Shown here one piece after another: positions 1 to 6,457 of a stretch of 7,061 bases of DNA. The notes under the pieces were generated by a model that was not told the DNA's origin, did not search any database, and saw only the letters and a list, made by a program, of their open reading frames with translations. The stretch is from NCBI GenBank assembly GCA_031284645.1, contig JAITXS010000140.1, positions 1-7,061 of the forward strand. The letters are read 5' to 3'. Both the position numbers and the translations under genes were made by a program. The DNA comes from Spirochaetaceae bacterium. Its GTDB lineage: Bacteria > Spirochaetota > Spirochaetia > Treponematales > Breznakiellaceae. The first letter of the stretch is position 1. Each line of letters starts with the position of its first letter.

Positions 1-1478
1 GATCGATCAAACTTAAGGAAGTTATGAAAACGTCCCGTGGTATCATTATAGGCATACTGCAGCAGTCCAAGATATATTCCTGCAAGGCGGTCAATCTCCG
101 GATCCTCCTCTTCGGACTGGGAAGCAAGAAGGACCATCAGAATCAGGGCACGGGCACTATCATCAGAACAGTACCCCTCGGTGTAATTGGGAACCGTATA
201 GATCGCGTGTTGGATAATTCCGATATCATCGGTAAGCCGCTTGATGTGATCTAATTTCAATTTGGGAAGCTCATTTTGTTCTTCCTCGGAGAAGAGCCCC
301 CCCAGCGGAAGAACCACCTGATTCGGTCGGGTCATCCGGGCTTCGTTGAACAATTCCACATACTTCCGGGCCACGTTGGGCCAGGTCATTTCCCTGCCCG
401 CAAGGAATGCGTTTTTTCGCATGGCGTTCCGATCCGCATCGCTCGATGCAAGGCGGATAACCGCCTCGGCAATAGCCTCCGGGGAGTTGAAGGGAACCAG
501 GACACCCCGTCCGTCGGACAGAAGTTCCGCGGCGTGCCAGTAGGGGGTGGAGATGATCGCGTTTCCTATGCCATAGGAATAGGCCAAAGTTCCCGAGGTG
601 ATCTGTTCTTCATAAAGATAGGGGGTAATGTAGATATCCGCCATCACCAGAAATTCCTTGAGCTCGTCGGGACTAACAAAGCGGTTACGGAAAAGGACAT
701 GCTTTTCAACGTGCAGTTCCGCCGCAAGTCGCTGGAGCGAAATACGGTAGGCTTCCCCTTCATGGCGGAGAAGCCCCGGATGGGTTACCCCCAAAACAAT
801 ATACACGGTTTCCGGCTTTGTTTTGATTATCTCCGGAAGAGCCTGGATTACCTGTTCAATGCCCTTGTTGGGAGAGAGGAGCCCGAAAGTGAGGAGCACC
901 GTTTTATCGGCCATATCGTATTGGCCTTTATAAAAGCTGGGATCGATAAAAGGCATATCGGGAATGCCGTGAGGTATAAGCCGAATCTTTGACAGGGGAA
1001 CATTATACACCGTTGAGATCAGATCCACCGCCTTTTGGGTCATGACCGCGAGAAAACCGGAACGCTGGGCAATCTCCGTGAGTATCCGCCGCTGCCTTGC
1101 GCTGGGATTTTGGATAATCGTATGCAGGGTGGTAACAATGGGCATCCTGAGCTTGCGGATTAGCGAAAGGAGAAAGAGCCCGTCATCCCCGCCGAAAATG
1201 CCGAATTCATGCTGAAGGCAGACAATGTCCGGGTTATTGCTGTTAAGAAAATCCGCCGCCCGCCTGTAGGATTCAAGGTTCTTCTCTTCGATCTCAAAAC
1301 GTACCCGTGAAGGATAGGCGTATCCCTCGGGGATGTCCGTGATGGGTACCGCGAAACAGGAAATTCCCGGATGGGCGGCGGCAACGGATTCACAGAGGCT
1401 TGTGGTAAAGGTGGCAATACCGCACTGGCGGGGCATGTAATTTCCGATAAAGGCAATATTCAGGATAGAATTGTTCAT
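1..1478 (-). CDS. GT4-type glycosyltransferase with C-terminal extension (5' part only)
   Basis: The first 492 residues of a GT-B fold glycosyltransferase; the 3' end lies beyond position 1. It should transfer a sugar from an activated donor in the cytoplasm; donor and acceptor cannot be read from sequence. The N-terminal lobe carries GNYMPRQCGIATFT (residues 12-25) and QHEFGIFGG (89-97). The donor lobe carries PHGIPD (169-174), FGLLSPNKGIEQ (198-209), and EEQITSGTLAYSYGIGNAIISTPY across 290-313. The usual EX7E motif is incomplete: E291 is present but the second Glu position is Ala299. After about residue 410 a second domain begins with RLTDDIGIIQHA (414-425) and GYCSDDSARALI (435-446). From memory, this pairing occurs in long (about 750-800 aa) glycosyltransferases often found near GH130 mannoside phosphorylases; that neighbour cannot be seen here. 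The ATG at 1478 follows a GAGGT ribosome site 6-10 bases upstream. Base composition looks more GC-rich than the operon to its right. Confidence 0.9.
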   Translation of the reverse strand, partial: MNNSILNIAFIGNYMPRQCGIATFTTSLCESVAAAHPGISCFAVPITDIPEGYAYPSRVRFEIEEKNLESYRRAADFLNSNNPDIVCLQHEFGIFGGDDGLFLLSLIRKLRMPIVTTLHTIIQNPSARQRRILTEIAQRSGFLAVMTQKAVDLISTVYNVPLSKIRLIPHGIPDMPFIDPSFYKGQYDMADKTVLLTFGLLSPNKGIEQVIQALPEIIKTKPETVYIVLGVTHPGLLRHEGEAYRISLQRLAAELHVEKHVLFRNRFVSPDELKEFLVMADIYITPYLYEEQITSGTLAYSYGIGNAIISTPYWHAAELLSDGRGVLVPFNSPEAIAEAVIRLASSDADRNAMRKNAFLAGREMTWPNVARKYVELFNEARMTRPNQVVLPLGGLFSEEEQNELPKLKLDHIKRLTDDIGIIQHAIYTVPNYTEGYCSDDSARALILMVLLASQSEEEDPEIDRLAGIYLGLLQYAYNDTTGRFHNFLKFDR

Positions 1479-1578
1479 TCAGTACCTCATAAAACGGCCC
1501 TGGCATACAAGCATTACCAGAAACATAAGGGCGGAACTGAATGCTACTCAGTTGGGAGAAACTGAAAATGACTTCCCC

Positions 1579-1608
1579 CATATAACATGACTATACACTA
1601 ATTTTCAA
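1579..1608 (-). promoter_or_regulatory. Candidate promoter of the glycosyltransferase gene
   Basis: On the minus strand TTGAAA (1608-1603) is followed after 18 bases by TATATG (1584-1579), preceded by a TGT that could act as an extended -10. It would leave a leader of about 95 bases before the ATG at 1478. This is a pattern match only; the -10 agrees with consensus at four of six positions. Confidence 0.3.
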
Positions 1609-1610
1609 TG

Positions 1611-1645
1611 TACGAATACGGCCAGTGTGCGAATACGGCCAGTGT
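1611..1645. repeat. 17-bp tandem repeat, two copies (possible IS end)
   Basis: CGAATACGGCCAGTGT occurs at 1613-1628 and again at 1630-1645, giving a 17-bp period. The repeat is preceded by TG at 1609-1610. It is followed within 15 bases by an AAAATGTCCCCATTTT hairpin. Short repeated sites just inside a TG terminus resemble the multiple terminal repeats of IS21-type elements. That comparison is from general knowledge. No transposase or matching opposite end is visible in the window, so a two-site operator remains possible. Confidence 0.6.
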
Positions 1646-1780
1646 CAACGCAACGTAAAAATGTCCCCATTTTGGAATTAAGCCGTTTTGCCGCATAACG
1701 GTTAAAACACTCATGTTAATCAAATCATCTGCGCTTTATCCTCACTCTTCAGTCTCATGGCTTCCCCAGCAGGCCGAATT

Positions 1781-1800
1781 TATGGTATATCTTGTATAAG
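1781..1800 (+). promoter_or_regulatory. Candidate -10 region for the HINT-aroDE operon
   Basis: An AT-rich segment contains TGGTATATC (an extended -10 form) and TATAAG (1795-1800), 57-70 bases upstream of the HINT start. No good -35 box lies at the expected distance, so this rests on the -10 likeness and position only. Confidence 0.25.
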
Positions 1801-1856
1801 TTTAATTTCGGACGCGCAGTAGTGCCGGTAACAAGGATATATGAAAGGAGCTTGCG

Positions 1857-2201
1857 GTGAATGATTGTCTTTTTTGCAAGATTATAAAAGGTGAGATTCC
1901 CTCAAAGAAGCTTTACGAAGATGATGATATCATTGCTTTTTATGATATTGATCCGAAAGCTCCGGTTCATTTTCTTGTTATTCCCAAAAAACATATTGAA
2001 AATATTATGGAAGCGGGTAAAGAGGACGAGCGGCTGCTCGGCGTGCTTTTGGCGCGGGCGGCTTCTCTTGCACAAGAGACGGGGTGTGAAGATCGCGGCG
2101 GGCGTTTTGTGATAAACTGCAAAGAAGACGGTGCTCAGAGCGTGAATCATCTTCATGTTCATGTCTTAGGCGGACGCGCCCTTGGCTGGCCGCCGGGGTA
2201 A
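1857..2201 (+). CDS. hinT: HINT-type histidine triad (HIT) nucleotide-binding protein
   Basis: A complete 114-residue HIT-superfamily protein of the HINT branch, cytoplasmic, expected to act as a purine nucleoside phosphoramidase or nucleotidyl hydrolase. The histidine triad is H98-x-H100-x-H102 within VNHLHVHVLGGR. The branch hallmarks are all present: C4 and C7 in the N-terminal CLFCKII, GEIPSKKLYEDD (12-23), APVHFLVIPKKHI (35-47), and the C-terminal WPPG. The two cysteines, with H46 and H98, are the zinc-site positions in some family members. Length matches the family exactly. The start is GTG at 1857, with AAGGAG at 1845-1850 six bases upstream. It is the first gene of a four-gene plus-strand run, and the next start lies 4 bases after its stop. 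Its physiological substrate is unknown in most bacteria, and the neighbours do not reveal it. Confidence 0.96.
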   Translation: MNDCLFCKIIKGEIPSKKLYEDDDIIAFYDIDPKAPVHFLVIPKKHIENIMEAGKEDERLLGVLLARAASLAQETGCEDRGGRFVINCKEDGAQSVNHLHVHVLGGRALGWPPG

Positions 2202-2205
2202 TTAT

Positions 2206-2727
2206 ATGAAAAAAAACCTGTATGGGCTCTTATTAAAATCAGAGGCGTGCCTGAACAAAGTTGTCTGCTTTTGTTTTGTTTTTTCTTGTCTGACCTTTGC
2301 CGTTCTTGATGCTCAGGAGATACAGCCTGACCGACCGGTGTATCAGAAAATATCGGGAATACAGGATCCGGTCGCCCTGATTGGCATGAGTCTTACGGAA
2401 ATGCTTGAGGCTTTCGGTCCGCCTGTATCAGTTTATGCGCTTCGCGGCGCGGAAGAATGGCAGGATGATGTTGTTTTTGAATACAAGGGCATGGATTTTT
2501 ATCTTTATAAAGATCGGGTCTGGCAAGTTTCGCCTTTAAGCATATACAATATCAGTGTGGGAGACCCTAAGATGGCCGTTACCCTAAGCTGGGGAGATAA
2601 GGCTGCGGATAAAGACTCGTACATGATTTACGAAGTGCCGGGGAAAGCGTGGAAAATAGAATTACGGTATAATATAGATGCAAAGGGAAAAATTTCCGCA
2701 ATTTATATTTACCGTGCTGATTATTAA
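2206..2727 (+). CDS. Small exported protein with two BamE/SmpA-like halves (function unknown)
   Basis: A 173-residue protein with an N-terminal signal peptide: a basic start, a hydrophobic core VVCFCFVFSCLTFAVL, and likely cleavage after LDA at about residue 38, before QEIQPD. The mature part appears to hold two related units. The first is LIGMSLTEMLEAFGPP followed by DDVVFEYKGMDFYLYKDRVWQV. The second is ISVGDPKMAVTLSWGD, then a Tyr/Trp strand region ending in KGKISAIYIYR. The order 'small helix after a G-M/D turn, then beta strands ending in an I-x-x-I strand' resembles the BamE/SmpA-OmlA fold. This is inferred, not matched to a named family. I saw no lipobox; the core cysteines are not in an LxxC arrangement that convinces. 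An alternative TTG start at 2182 overlaps the HINT gene by 20 bases; ATG 2206, with GGGG about 7-10 bases upstream, is preferred. It is probably co-transcribed with its neighbours. Confidence 0.8.
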   Translation: MKKNLYGLLLKSEACLNKVVCFCFVFSCLTFAVLDAQEIQPDRPVYQKISGIQDPVALIGMSLTEMLEAFGPPVSVYALRGAEEWQDDVVFEYKGMDFYLYKDRVWQVSPLSIYNISVGDPKMAVTLSWGDKAADKDSYMIYEVPGKAWKIELRYNIDAKGKISAIYIYRADY

Positions 2728-2758
2728 GGGTATCTATCAAGGTGGAGTTGGAATAAAA

Positions 2759-4318
2759 ATGGCAAAGATTTGTCTCTGTTTAACGGGAAAAACACTTGCC
2801 CGTAATTTGGAAATGATTGACAGGTACCGCGCCTATATTGATCTTGCGGAATTGCGTGTTGATTGTCTTTCGGATGATGAACATGATTCGGTTCGCCGAT
2901 TTCCCGCCCTTGCCGGATTACCGGTTATCCTTACGGTTAGGCGGAAAAATGACGGCGGACACAGCAAGTACGGGGAAAGCTCCCGTATCGTGATTCTTTC
3001 CAAGGCGCTTGCCTTTGCACATCCTGACTCGCGGCATAATTTTGCCTATGTTGATCTTGAAGAAGACCTTGATGTTCCCAGTCTGGAAGAAGTCGCCCGT
3101 GCTTTTGGTACTCGTATTATCCGTTCTTTTCATAACTTTGAAGGGACTCCTTCTAATCTGTCCGCACGAATAAAATCTCTCTACCATGTCGGCGATGAAA
3201 TTGCGAAAATCTCTCTTATGCCGAAAAGTTTGGACGATGTCCGTACTCTTTTTGAAATATCAAAAGAACTGCGGGACAAAGAGAAAATACTGATTGCTAT
3301 GGGCGATCTGGGGCAGTGTACGCGAATTCTGGCGGAAAAACTCGGCTCCTATTTAACGTATACCTGCGCGAAATACGAATCGGAAATGCAGTCCGCAGCG
3401 CCCGGTCAGATTGATCCCGTGGAGCTTTGTGATTTATTTCACTTCCGTGAGATAAACGATAAAACCACGGTGTACGGTATTAGCGGATACCCGCTGCGGT
3501 CAACGGGAAGCCCTCTGTTTTACAATAACATTTTCAACAAAGAAAAGATGAACAATGTGTATGTCCGCTTTCCCTCCGCAAAGATAGAATCTTTTCTTCA
3601 ATTTGCCGATACCATCTCCCTTGCCGGAGCCTCAATTACGGTACCGCATAAAGAGGCTGTATTAAAATATCTCAGTGAGATCAGCGATGAGGTCAAATCG
3701 GTCGGGGCCTGCAATACCATTGTCCGAACAGAACGAGGGTGGGCGGGGTATAATACTGATACATCGGGATTTCAAGGATCATTATTAAATTTAATCAACA
3801 GCAGCGCTGAAAAAACGAGTGTACCCAAGAGATTGTTTTTAAAAATTTTTCCACGAAATAACAACCTGAAAGGAAAACGGTGCACGGTAATCGGAGCAGG
3901 CGGGGCTTCACGTGCGGTATGCGCGGTTCTAAGCAGATTGCAAGGTAAAGCCCTTATCTTAAACAGGGATATTGTTCGGGCGAAAGAGCTTGCAGCCCTT
4001 TATAAATTTGAATATGGCCCTCTTGACGAAGAAAGCGCAAAACGGATGAAAAAATTTCGGGATATTATTATTCAAACAACATCTGTCGGCATGGAGCCGA
4101 ATATCGATAAAGACCCTGTCCCATCGTATGAATTTGATGGCAGTGAAATAGTGATTGATATTATATACAAGCCCGCGCAGACAAAATTCTTACAACGTGC
4201 GATCCGTGCCGGATGCAAAGCAATTAACGGTGAGGATATGCTCTACCGTCAAGGGCTGGATCAGTATGCCTGTTTTTTTGGAACAGAATATCCTGTTGAT
4301 TCAGACAAAAGAAGATAA
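2759..4318 (+). CDS. aroDE: Bifunctional 3-dehydroquinate dehydratase / shikimate dehydrogenase
   Basis: A 519-residue fusion catalysing steps three and four of the shikimate pathway (3-dehydroquinate to 3-dehydroshikimate to shikimate) in the cytoplasm. Residues 1 to about 230 form a type I dehydroquinase: AELRVD (30-35), proton-transfer His H125 in SFHNFEGTP, Schiff-base Lys K150 in DEIAKISLMP, MGDLGQCTRIL (181-191) and the lid APGQID (214-219). Residues from about 236 form shikimate dehydrogenase: shikimate-site S248 and S251 in RSTGSP, catalytic K298 in ITVPHK, N319, D334 in GYNTD, and the dinucleotide loop GAGGAS (379-384). NR at 394-395 suggests NADP preference. TTSVGM and the C-terminal KAINGEDMLYRQGLDQ complete the fold. 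All catalytic residues are intact. An unusually long linker (about residues 343-370) separates the two lobes of the dehydrogenase part. ATG 2759 is chosen because the dehydroquinase alignment starts there and GGTGGAG lies upstream (11-base spacing). Such fusions are known in plants and chlamydiae. Confidence 0.97.
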   Translation: MAKICLCLTGKTLARNLEMIDRYRAYIDLAELRVDCLSDDEHDSVRRFPALAGLPVILTVRRKNDGGHSKYGESSRIVILSKALAFAHPDSRHNFAYVDLEEDLDVPSLEEVARAFGTRIIRSFHNFEGTPSNLSARIKSLYHVGDEIAKISLMPKSLDDVRTLFEISKELRDKEKILIAMGDLGQCTRILAEKLGSYLTYTCAKYESEMQSAAPGQIDPVELCDLFHFREINDKTTVYGISGYPLRSTGSPLFYNNIFNKEKMNNVYVRFPSAKIESFLQFADTISLAGASITVPHKEAVLKYLSEISDEVKSVGACNTIVRTERGWAGYNTDTSGFQGSLLNLINSSAEKTSVPKRLFLKIFPRNNNLKGKRCTVIGAGGASRAVCAVLSRLQGKALILNRDIVRAKELAALYKFEYGPLDEESAKRMKKFRDIIIQTTSVGMEPNIDKDPVPSYEFDGSEIVIDIIYKPAQTKFLQRAIRAGCKAINGEDMLYRQGLDQYACFFGTEYPVDSDKRR

Positions 4319-4328
4319 CGGAGAAAAT

Positions 4329-5129
4329 ATGAAAAGTACCGCCCCATATACGATTGTTTATCAGGATAAACATATTATCGCACTTAATAAGGCAAGCGGT
4401 ATTTCTGTCGGTGCGGACAGATGGGAGGCCTCAAAAGAAAGGCTTGATACCCTTCTTAAAGAAGACCTGCACGCCGATCTTATACTCAGAGTACATCGTA
4501 TTGATAACGGAAGTTCCGGGCTTGTTGTTTTTGCAAAAGACACTGCAACTCATAAAAAATTATCCCTTGCCTTTGAAAACCGGATTGTAAAAAAAAGTTA
4601 TATCGCGGTTGTCTGCGGAAGAGTCACATGGAAAGAAAATTTGTGCGATTTAGCTTTGATACCGGACGGTAATAAAAAACACCTTACAATCGTTGACAGC
4701 TATCGTGGAAAAAAATCACTGACAAGATTCCGGTTTTTATGCAGTGCCGGTTCCCTGAGTGTACTGGCTGCGTTTCCCGAAACCGGACGGCAACATCAGA
4801 TACGGGTACACTTGTCAAAGATGGGACATCCCATTGTATGCGACCGCTTGTATGGATCCGAGACACCGGTCTATCTTTCCGGATTTAAGCGTGCGTGGAG
4901 GGGCGATCCCTTTGAGGAAAAACCATTAATCTCACGCTTGGCATTACACAGCGAAAGCCTCCTTCTCCCCGAGTATTTTGTCACGCCGCAGGAGAATGGC
5001 AGCTGTGATTTACTCTTGTCCGCCCCCCTGCCTAAGGATATGTCGGCGCTGATAACACAAATCAAAAAATGCGGCGCCGGTATTCAGGAATCCGCTCTTT
5101 CCCTTGCAGAATCTGAGCCTGAGCAGTAA
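4329..5129 (+). CDS. RluA-family RNA pseudouridine synthase
   Basis: A 266-residue enzyme predicted to convert specific uridines of rRNA or tRNA to pseudouridine. The catalytic motif is HRIDNGSSGLVVFAKD, with the nucleophile Asp at D59; family members usually read HRLDxxTSG, so NGSS is a mild variant. The second signature, ETGRQHQIRVHLSKMGHP followed by DRLYG, is intact. The opening YTIVYQDKHIIALNKASGISV matches the usual start of the catalytic domain. There is no N-terminal S4 RNA-binding domain, so it is a compact form; which uridine it targets cannot be told. ATG 4329 follows GGAG (4320-4323) at five bases and lies 10 bases after the aroDE stop. That spacing points to co-transcription, possibly with translational coupling. 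The last 20 or so residues are polar and not conserved. Confidence 0.95.
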   Translation: MKSTAPYTIVYQDKHIIALNKASGISVGADRWEASKERLDTLLKEDLHADLILRVHRIDNGSSGLVVFAKDTATHKKLSLAFENRIVKKSYIAVVCGRVTWKENLCDLALIPDGNKKHLTIVDSYRGKKSLTRFRFLCSAGSLSVLAAFPETGRQHQIRVHLSKMGHPIVCDRLYGSETPVYLSGFKRAWRGDPFEEKPLISRLALHSESLLLPEYFVTPQENGSCDLLLSAPLPKDMSALITQIKKCGAGIQESALSLAESEPEQ

Positions 5130-5226
5130 AAACACAAAAATACCAGAGCCCCCGAAACCGTGAATATGCGTATCAATAAGAAGAGCCTCGGGCGGAAACT
5201 GTTTTTTCATAAACCATAATCTATAA

Positions 5227-5244
5227 AGGGGGAAGCCTCCCCCT
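5227..5244. terminator. Short GC-rich hairpin between convergent genes
   Basis: AGGGGGA and TCCCCCT form a perfect 7-bp stem with an AGCC loop. On the minus strand the stem is followed by TTTATAG, a weak U-run, so it might end leftward transcripts of the nuclease-like gene. On the plus strand no U-run follows. It could equally belong to a dispersed repeat. Confidence 0.35.
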
Positions 5245-5324
5245 CGCTCCGAAGTCCTCGGCTCCGTTTACACTTCGCCTCCGGTCTTCTCCGCTACCCC
5301 CTCAAAGCTTGCCAATGCCCCCTC

Positions 5325-5339
5325 TACCCCGAAGCAAGG
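5325..5339 (+). repeat. TACCCC-GAAGCAAGG motif, copy 1
   Basis: First of three same-orientation copies. This one leads directly into the G-rich heptamers at 5338-5368. Confidence 0.6.
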
Positions 5340-5368
5340 GTAATAGGGGTAAGGGTCTTGGGTATTGG
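5338..5368 (+). repeat. Degenerate G-rich heptamer block with G-quadruplex motif
   Basis: Runs of two to four G occur with near 7-base spacing (G starts at 5338, 5346, 5353, 5360, 5367). Positions 5338-5362 meet the canonical four-tract quadruplex pattern on the plus strand, with loops TAATA, TAA and TCTT. The segment AGGGTCTTGGG (5352-5362) is the exact reverse complement of 5470-5480, so this block and the C-rich block downstream form a fold-back pair. Confidence 0.65.
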
Positions 5369-5391
5369 AATTATCAGAAATCCACCCTGTC

Positions 5392-5407
5392 TACCCCCGA
5401 AGCAAGG
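5392..5407 (+). repeat. TACCCC-GAAGCAAGG motif, copy 2
   Basis: Same motif with one extra C. TCTACCCC before it is shared with copy 1, 67 bases upstream. Confidence 0.6.
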
Positions 5408-5455
5408 ATCAAGTGACGAGAGGATTTGGGTAGCAACTTTCTGGTAAGAACTAGA

Positions 5456-5479
5456 CCCTATACCCTTGCCCCAAGACCC
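5456..5479 (-). repeat. Degenerate C-rich heptamer block, quadruplex motif on minus strand
   Basis: Four C-tracts separated by TATA, TTG and AAGA read on the minus strand as a canonical four-tract G-quadruplex motif. The 3' part pairs with 5352-5362. A small hairpin ACCCT-AATA-AGGGT overlaps at 5476-5489. Confidence 0.65.
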
Positions 5480-5541
5480 TAATAAGGGTAGGGGCTTTCT
5501 TGTAAAACCAAGACCCACTACTCCAGACCCATGACCCTATT

Positions 5542-6372
5542 CTACCACCTTTTCGGTTTGAAATCCGGGTCATCGGGGAGTATCTTCATGGTGTCGCCGC
5601 TCTGTTCAAGTACATAAAATCCCTGTTCTATCGCATAATTCCGTGTTTCACCATCGATCACTGCCGCCGCTATCGCACCGTAGAGATTTAGTCCCGCATA
5701 GCGCTTATGCGTTTTGAGCAGGGTCATTCTTTTTACATGCCGACCTATATCATCCGTGGTCGGATGCGTTTTGACTTCAACTATCATGATATCCTCGCCG
5801 TTTTGGAACACAGTATCTATCTCGGCCAGGGTCTTGCCGTTTTGGTCTTGTATCTGAATATTGCGTGCGGTACTGTCAAACGAGAAACCCATTTTTTTAA
5901 ACTTTTCAAGGACATTCGGCGTTACCAGATGTTCGATAATTTCCCCAATTCTGTTGGTCAATCTCCCCAAACTTTTGTCGATCTGTTTCATGCGTTGTTC
6001 TGCCAGGAAGGCCGCTTCCTGTTGTCTCCGATCAGCTTCCTCCCGTTCCTTGCGAGCTTTTGCCTCGGCTTCTTCTTGTTGCCTTTTGAATTCCGCCCGC
6101 TCCTCACGGAATTTTGCATCGGCTTCCTCCTGTTTTTTACGGGCTTTTTCCTCGGCTTCCTCCTGCCGTCTTTTGAATTCCGCTCGTTCCTTGAGGAATT
6201 TGGCTTCAGCTTTCGCCTCGGCTTCCTCCTGTTGTCTTTTGAATTCCGCCCGCTCCTCACGGAATTTTGCATCAGCTTCCTCGCGTTCACGGGCCAGCCT
6301 GTCCAGCCACTCGTTAAAATTCGCCATAGTGACGTACTCCCGCTCTCTCGGCCGGTCTTTTGTTTCTGTCAT
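5542..6372 (-). CDS. Coiled-coil protein with C-terminal PD-(D/E)XK nuclease-like domain
   Basis: A 276-residue protein in two parts. Residues about 26-130 form a highly charged coiled coil rich in Glu, Lys, Arg, Gln and Ala, built from near-repeats of EEADAKFREERAEFKRQQ (31-48, 83-99, and a diverged copy at about 54-70). Residues about 135-265 look like a PD-(D/E)XK nuclease core: E144/E147 in a first helix, D186 in AEIDTVF, then E199-V-K201 in IMIVEVKTHP. The H212-to-R224 helix and the GAIAAAVID strand follow. This layout resembles the DUF3782-type proteins that occur in many copies in cyanobacteria and some spirochaetes (recognised from memory). Nuclease activity is unproven. ATG 6372 is preferred: GGAGG lies at 6385-6381, eight bases upstream; the in-frame GTG at 6387 overlaps that ribosome site. 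There is no signal peptide. It is a lone gene, convergent with the operon to its left. Confidence 0.88.
   Translation of the reverse strand: MTETKDRPREREYVTMANFNEWLDRLAREREEADAKFREERAEFKRQQEEAEAKAEAKFLKERAEFKRRQEEAEEKARKKQEEADAKFREERAEFKRQQEEAEAKARKEREEADRRQQEAAFLAEQRMKQIDKSLGRLTNRIGEIIEHLVTPNVLEKFKKMGFSFDSTARNIQIQDQNGKTLAEIDTVFQNGEDIMIVEVKTHPTTDDIGRHVKRMTLLKTHKRYAGLNLYGAIAAAVIDGETRNYAIEQGFYVLEQSGDTMKILPDDPDFKPKRW
6062..6282 (-). repeat. Imperfect in-frame DNA repeats encoding the coiled coil
   Basis: Copies start near 6062, 6150 and 6215 (offsets 87 and 66 bases, 29 and 22 codons). The outer two are nearly identical: 6083-6120 and 6236-6273 match over 38 bases. The middle copy is diverged. 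All offsets are multiples of three, so gain or loss of a copy would keep the reading frame. Confidence 0.8.
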
Positions 6373-6380
6373 TTTTTTTA

Positions 6381-6401
6381 CCTCCACATTAAAATATTAT
6401 A
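6381..6401 (-). promoter_or_regulatory. Consensus -10 box and ribosome site of the nuclease-like gene
   Basis: On the minus strand a perfect TATAAT lies at 6401-6396, and GGAGG at 6385-6381 precedes the ATG at 6372. No recognisable -35 exists at 16-18 bases: that position (about 6419-6424) falls inside the heptamer block GGGCTAT-GGGTATA-GGGTAGA. Confidence 0.55.
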
Positions 6402-6411
6402 AAGAGCCGTA

Positions 6412-6432
6412 GGGCTATGGGTATAGGGTAGA
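6412..6432 (+). repeat. Three G-rich heptamers upstream of the nuclease-like gene
   Basis: GGGCTAT, GGGTATA and GGGTAGA are consecutive 7-mers on the plus strand. ATAGGGTA (6423-6430) is the reverse complement of TACCCTAT (6520-6527), so this block can pair with the C-rich block about 90 bases away. Only three G-tracts are present, one short of a canonical quadruplex. Confidence 0.6.
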
Positions 6433-6457
6433 CGCTTACTAATATCACGAAACCCCA

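Larger units (their letters stand above)
1479..1856. other. Divergent intergenic region, no gene
   Basis: 378 bases between the starts of the leftward glycosyltransferase and the rightward HINT operon. I see no credible protein gene; short open frames lack ribosome sites and recognisable composition. It holds the 17-bp tandem repeat at 1611-1645. A short hairpin AAAATG-TCCC-CATTTT follows at about 1659-1674, and a weak inverted repeat CCGTT/AACGG lies at 1683-1687 and 1697-1701. Candidate promoters for both flanking genes also fall here. Confidence 0.7.
5130..5541. other. Intergenic region between convergent genes, repeat-rich
   Basis: 412 bases separating the ends of the pseudouridine synthase and the nuclease-like gene. 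No coding sequence is supported. From left to right it contains a T6 run at 5202-5207 without a good stem and a strong GC hairpin at 5227-5244. A GC-rich stretch of unknown nature follows at 5245-5320, and degenerate G-rich then C-rich heptamer repeats fill about 5325-5540. Confidence 0.75.

Noticed and set aside
276..992. 238-codon plus-strand open frame opposite the glycosyltransferase
   Set aside because: The minus strand over the same bases gives a continuous, motif-rich glycosyltransferase; the plus-strand protein has no recognisable features.
2678..2758. Upstream extension of the aroDE reading frame
   Set aside because: It overlaps the end of the preceding gene and lies before the first conserved dehydroquinase strand; ATG 2759 fits the family start.
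5181..5207. T6 run after the pseudouridine synthase gene as a rho-independent terminator
   Set aside because: Only a 5-bp CCCGA/TCGGG pairing with a loop of over 30 bases can be drawn before the T-run, which is too weak.
5707..6412. Long plus-strand open frames (231 and 183 codons) opposite the nuclease-like gene
   Set aside because: They are antisense images of the Glu/Lys/Arg-rich coiled coil, giving low-complexity Phe/Leu or Ser/Ala strings, with no ribosome site. The minus-strand frame has a nuclease motif, TATAAT and GGAGG.
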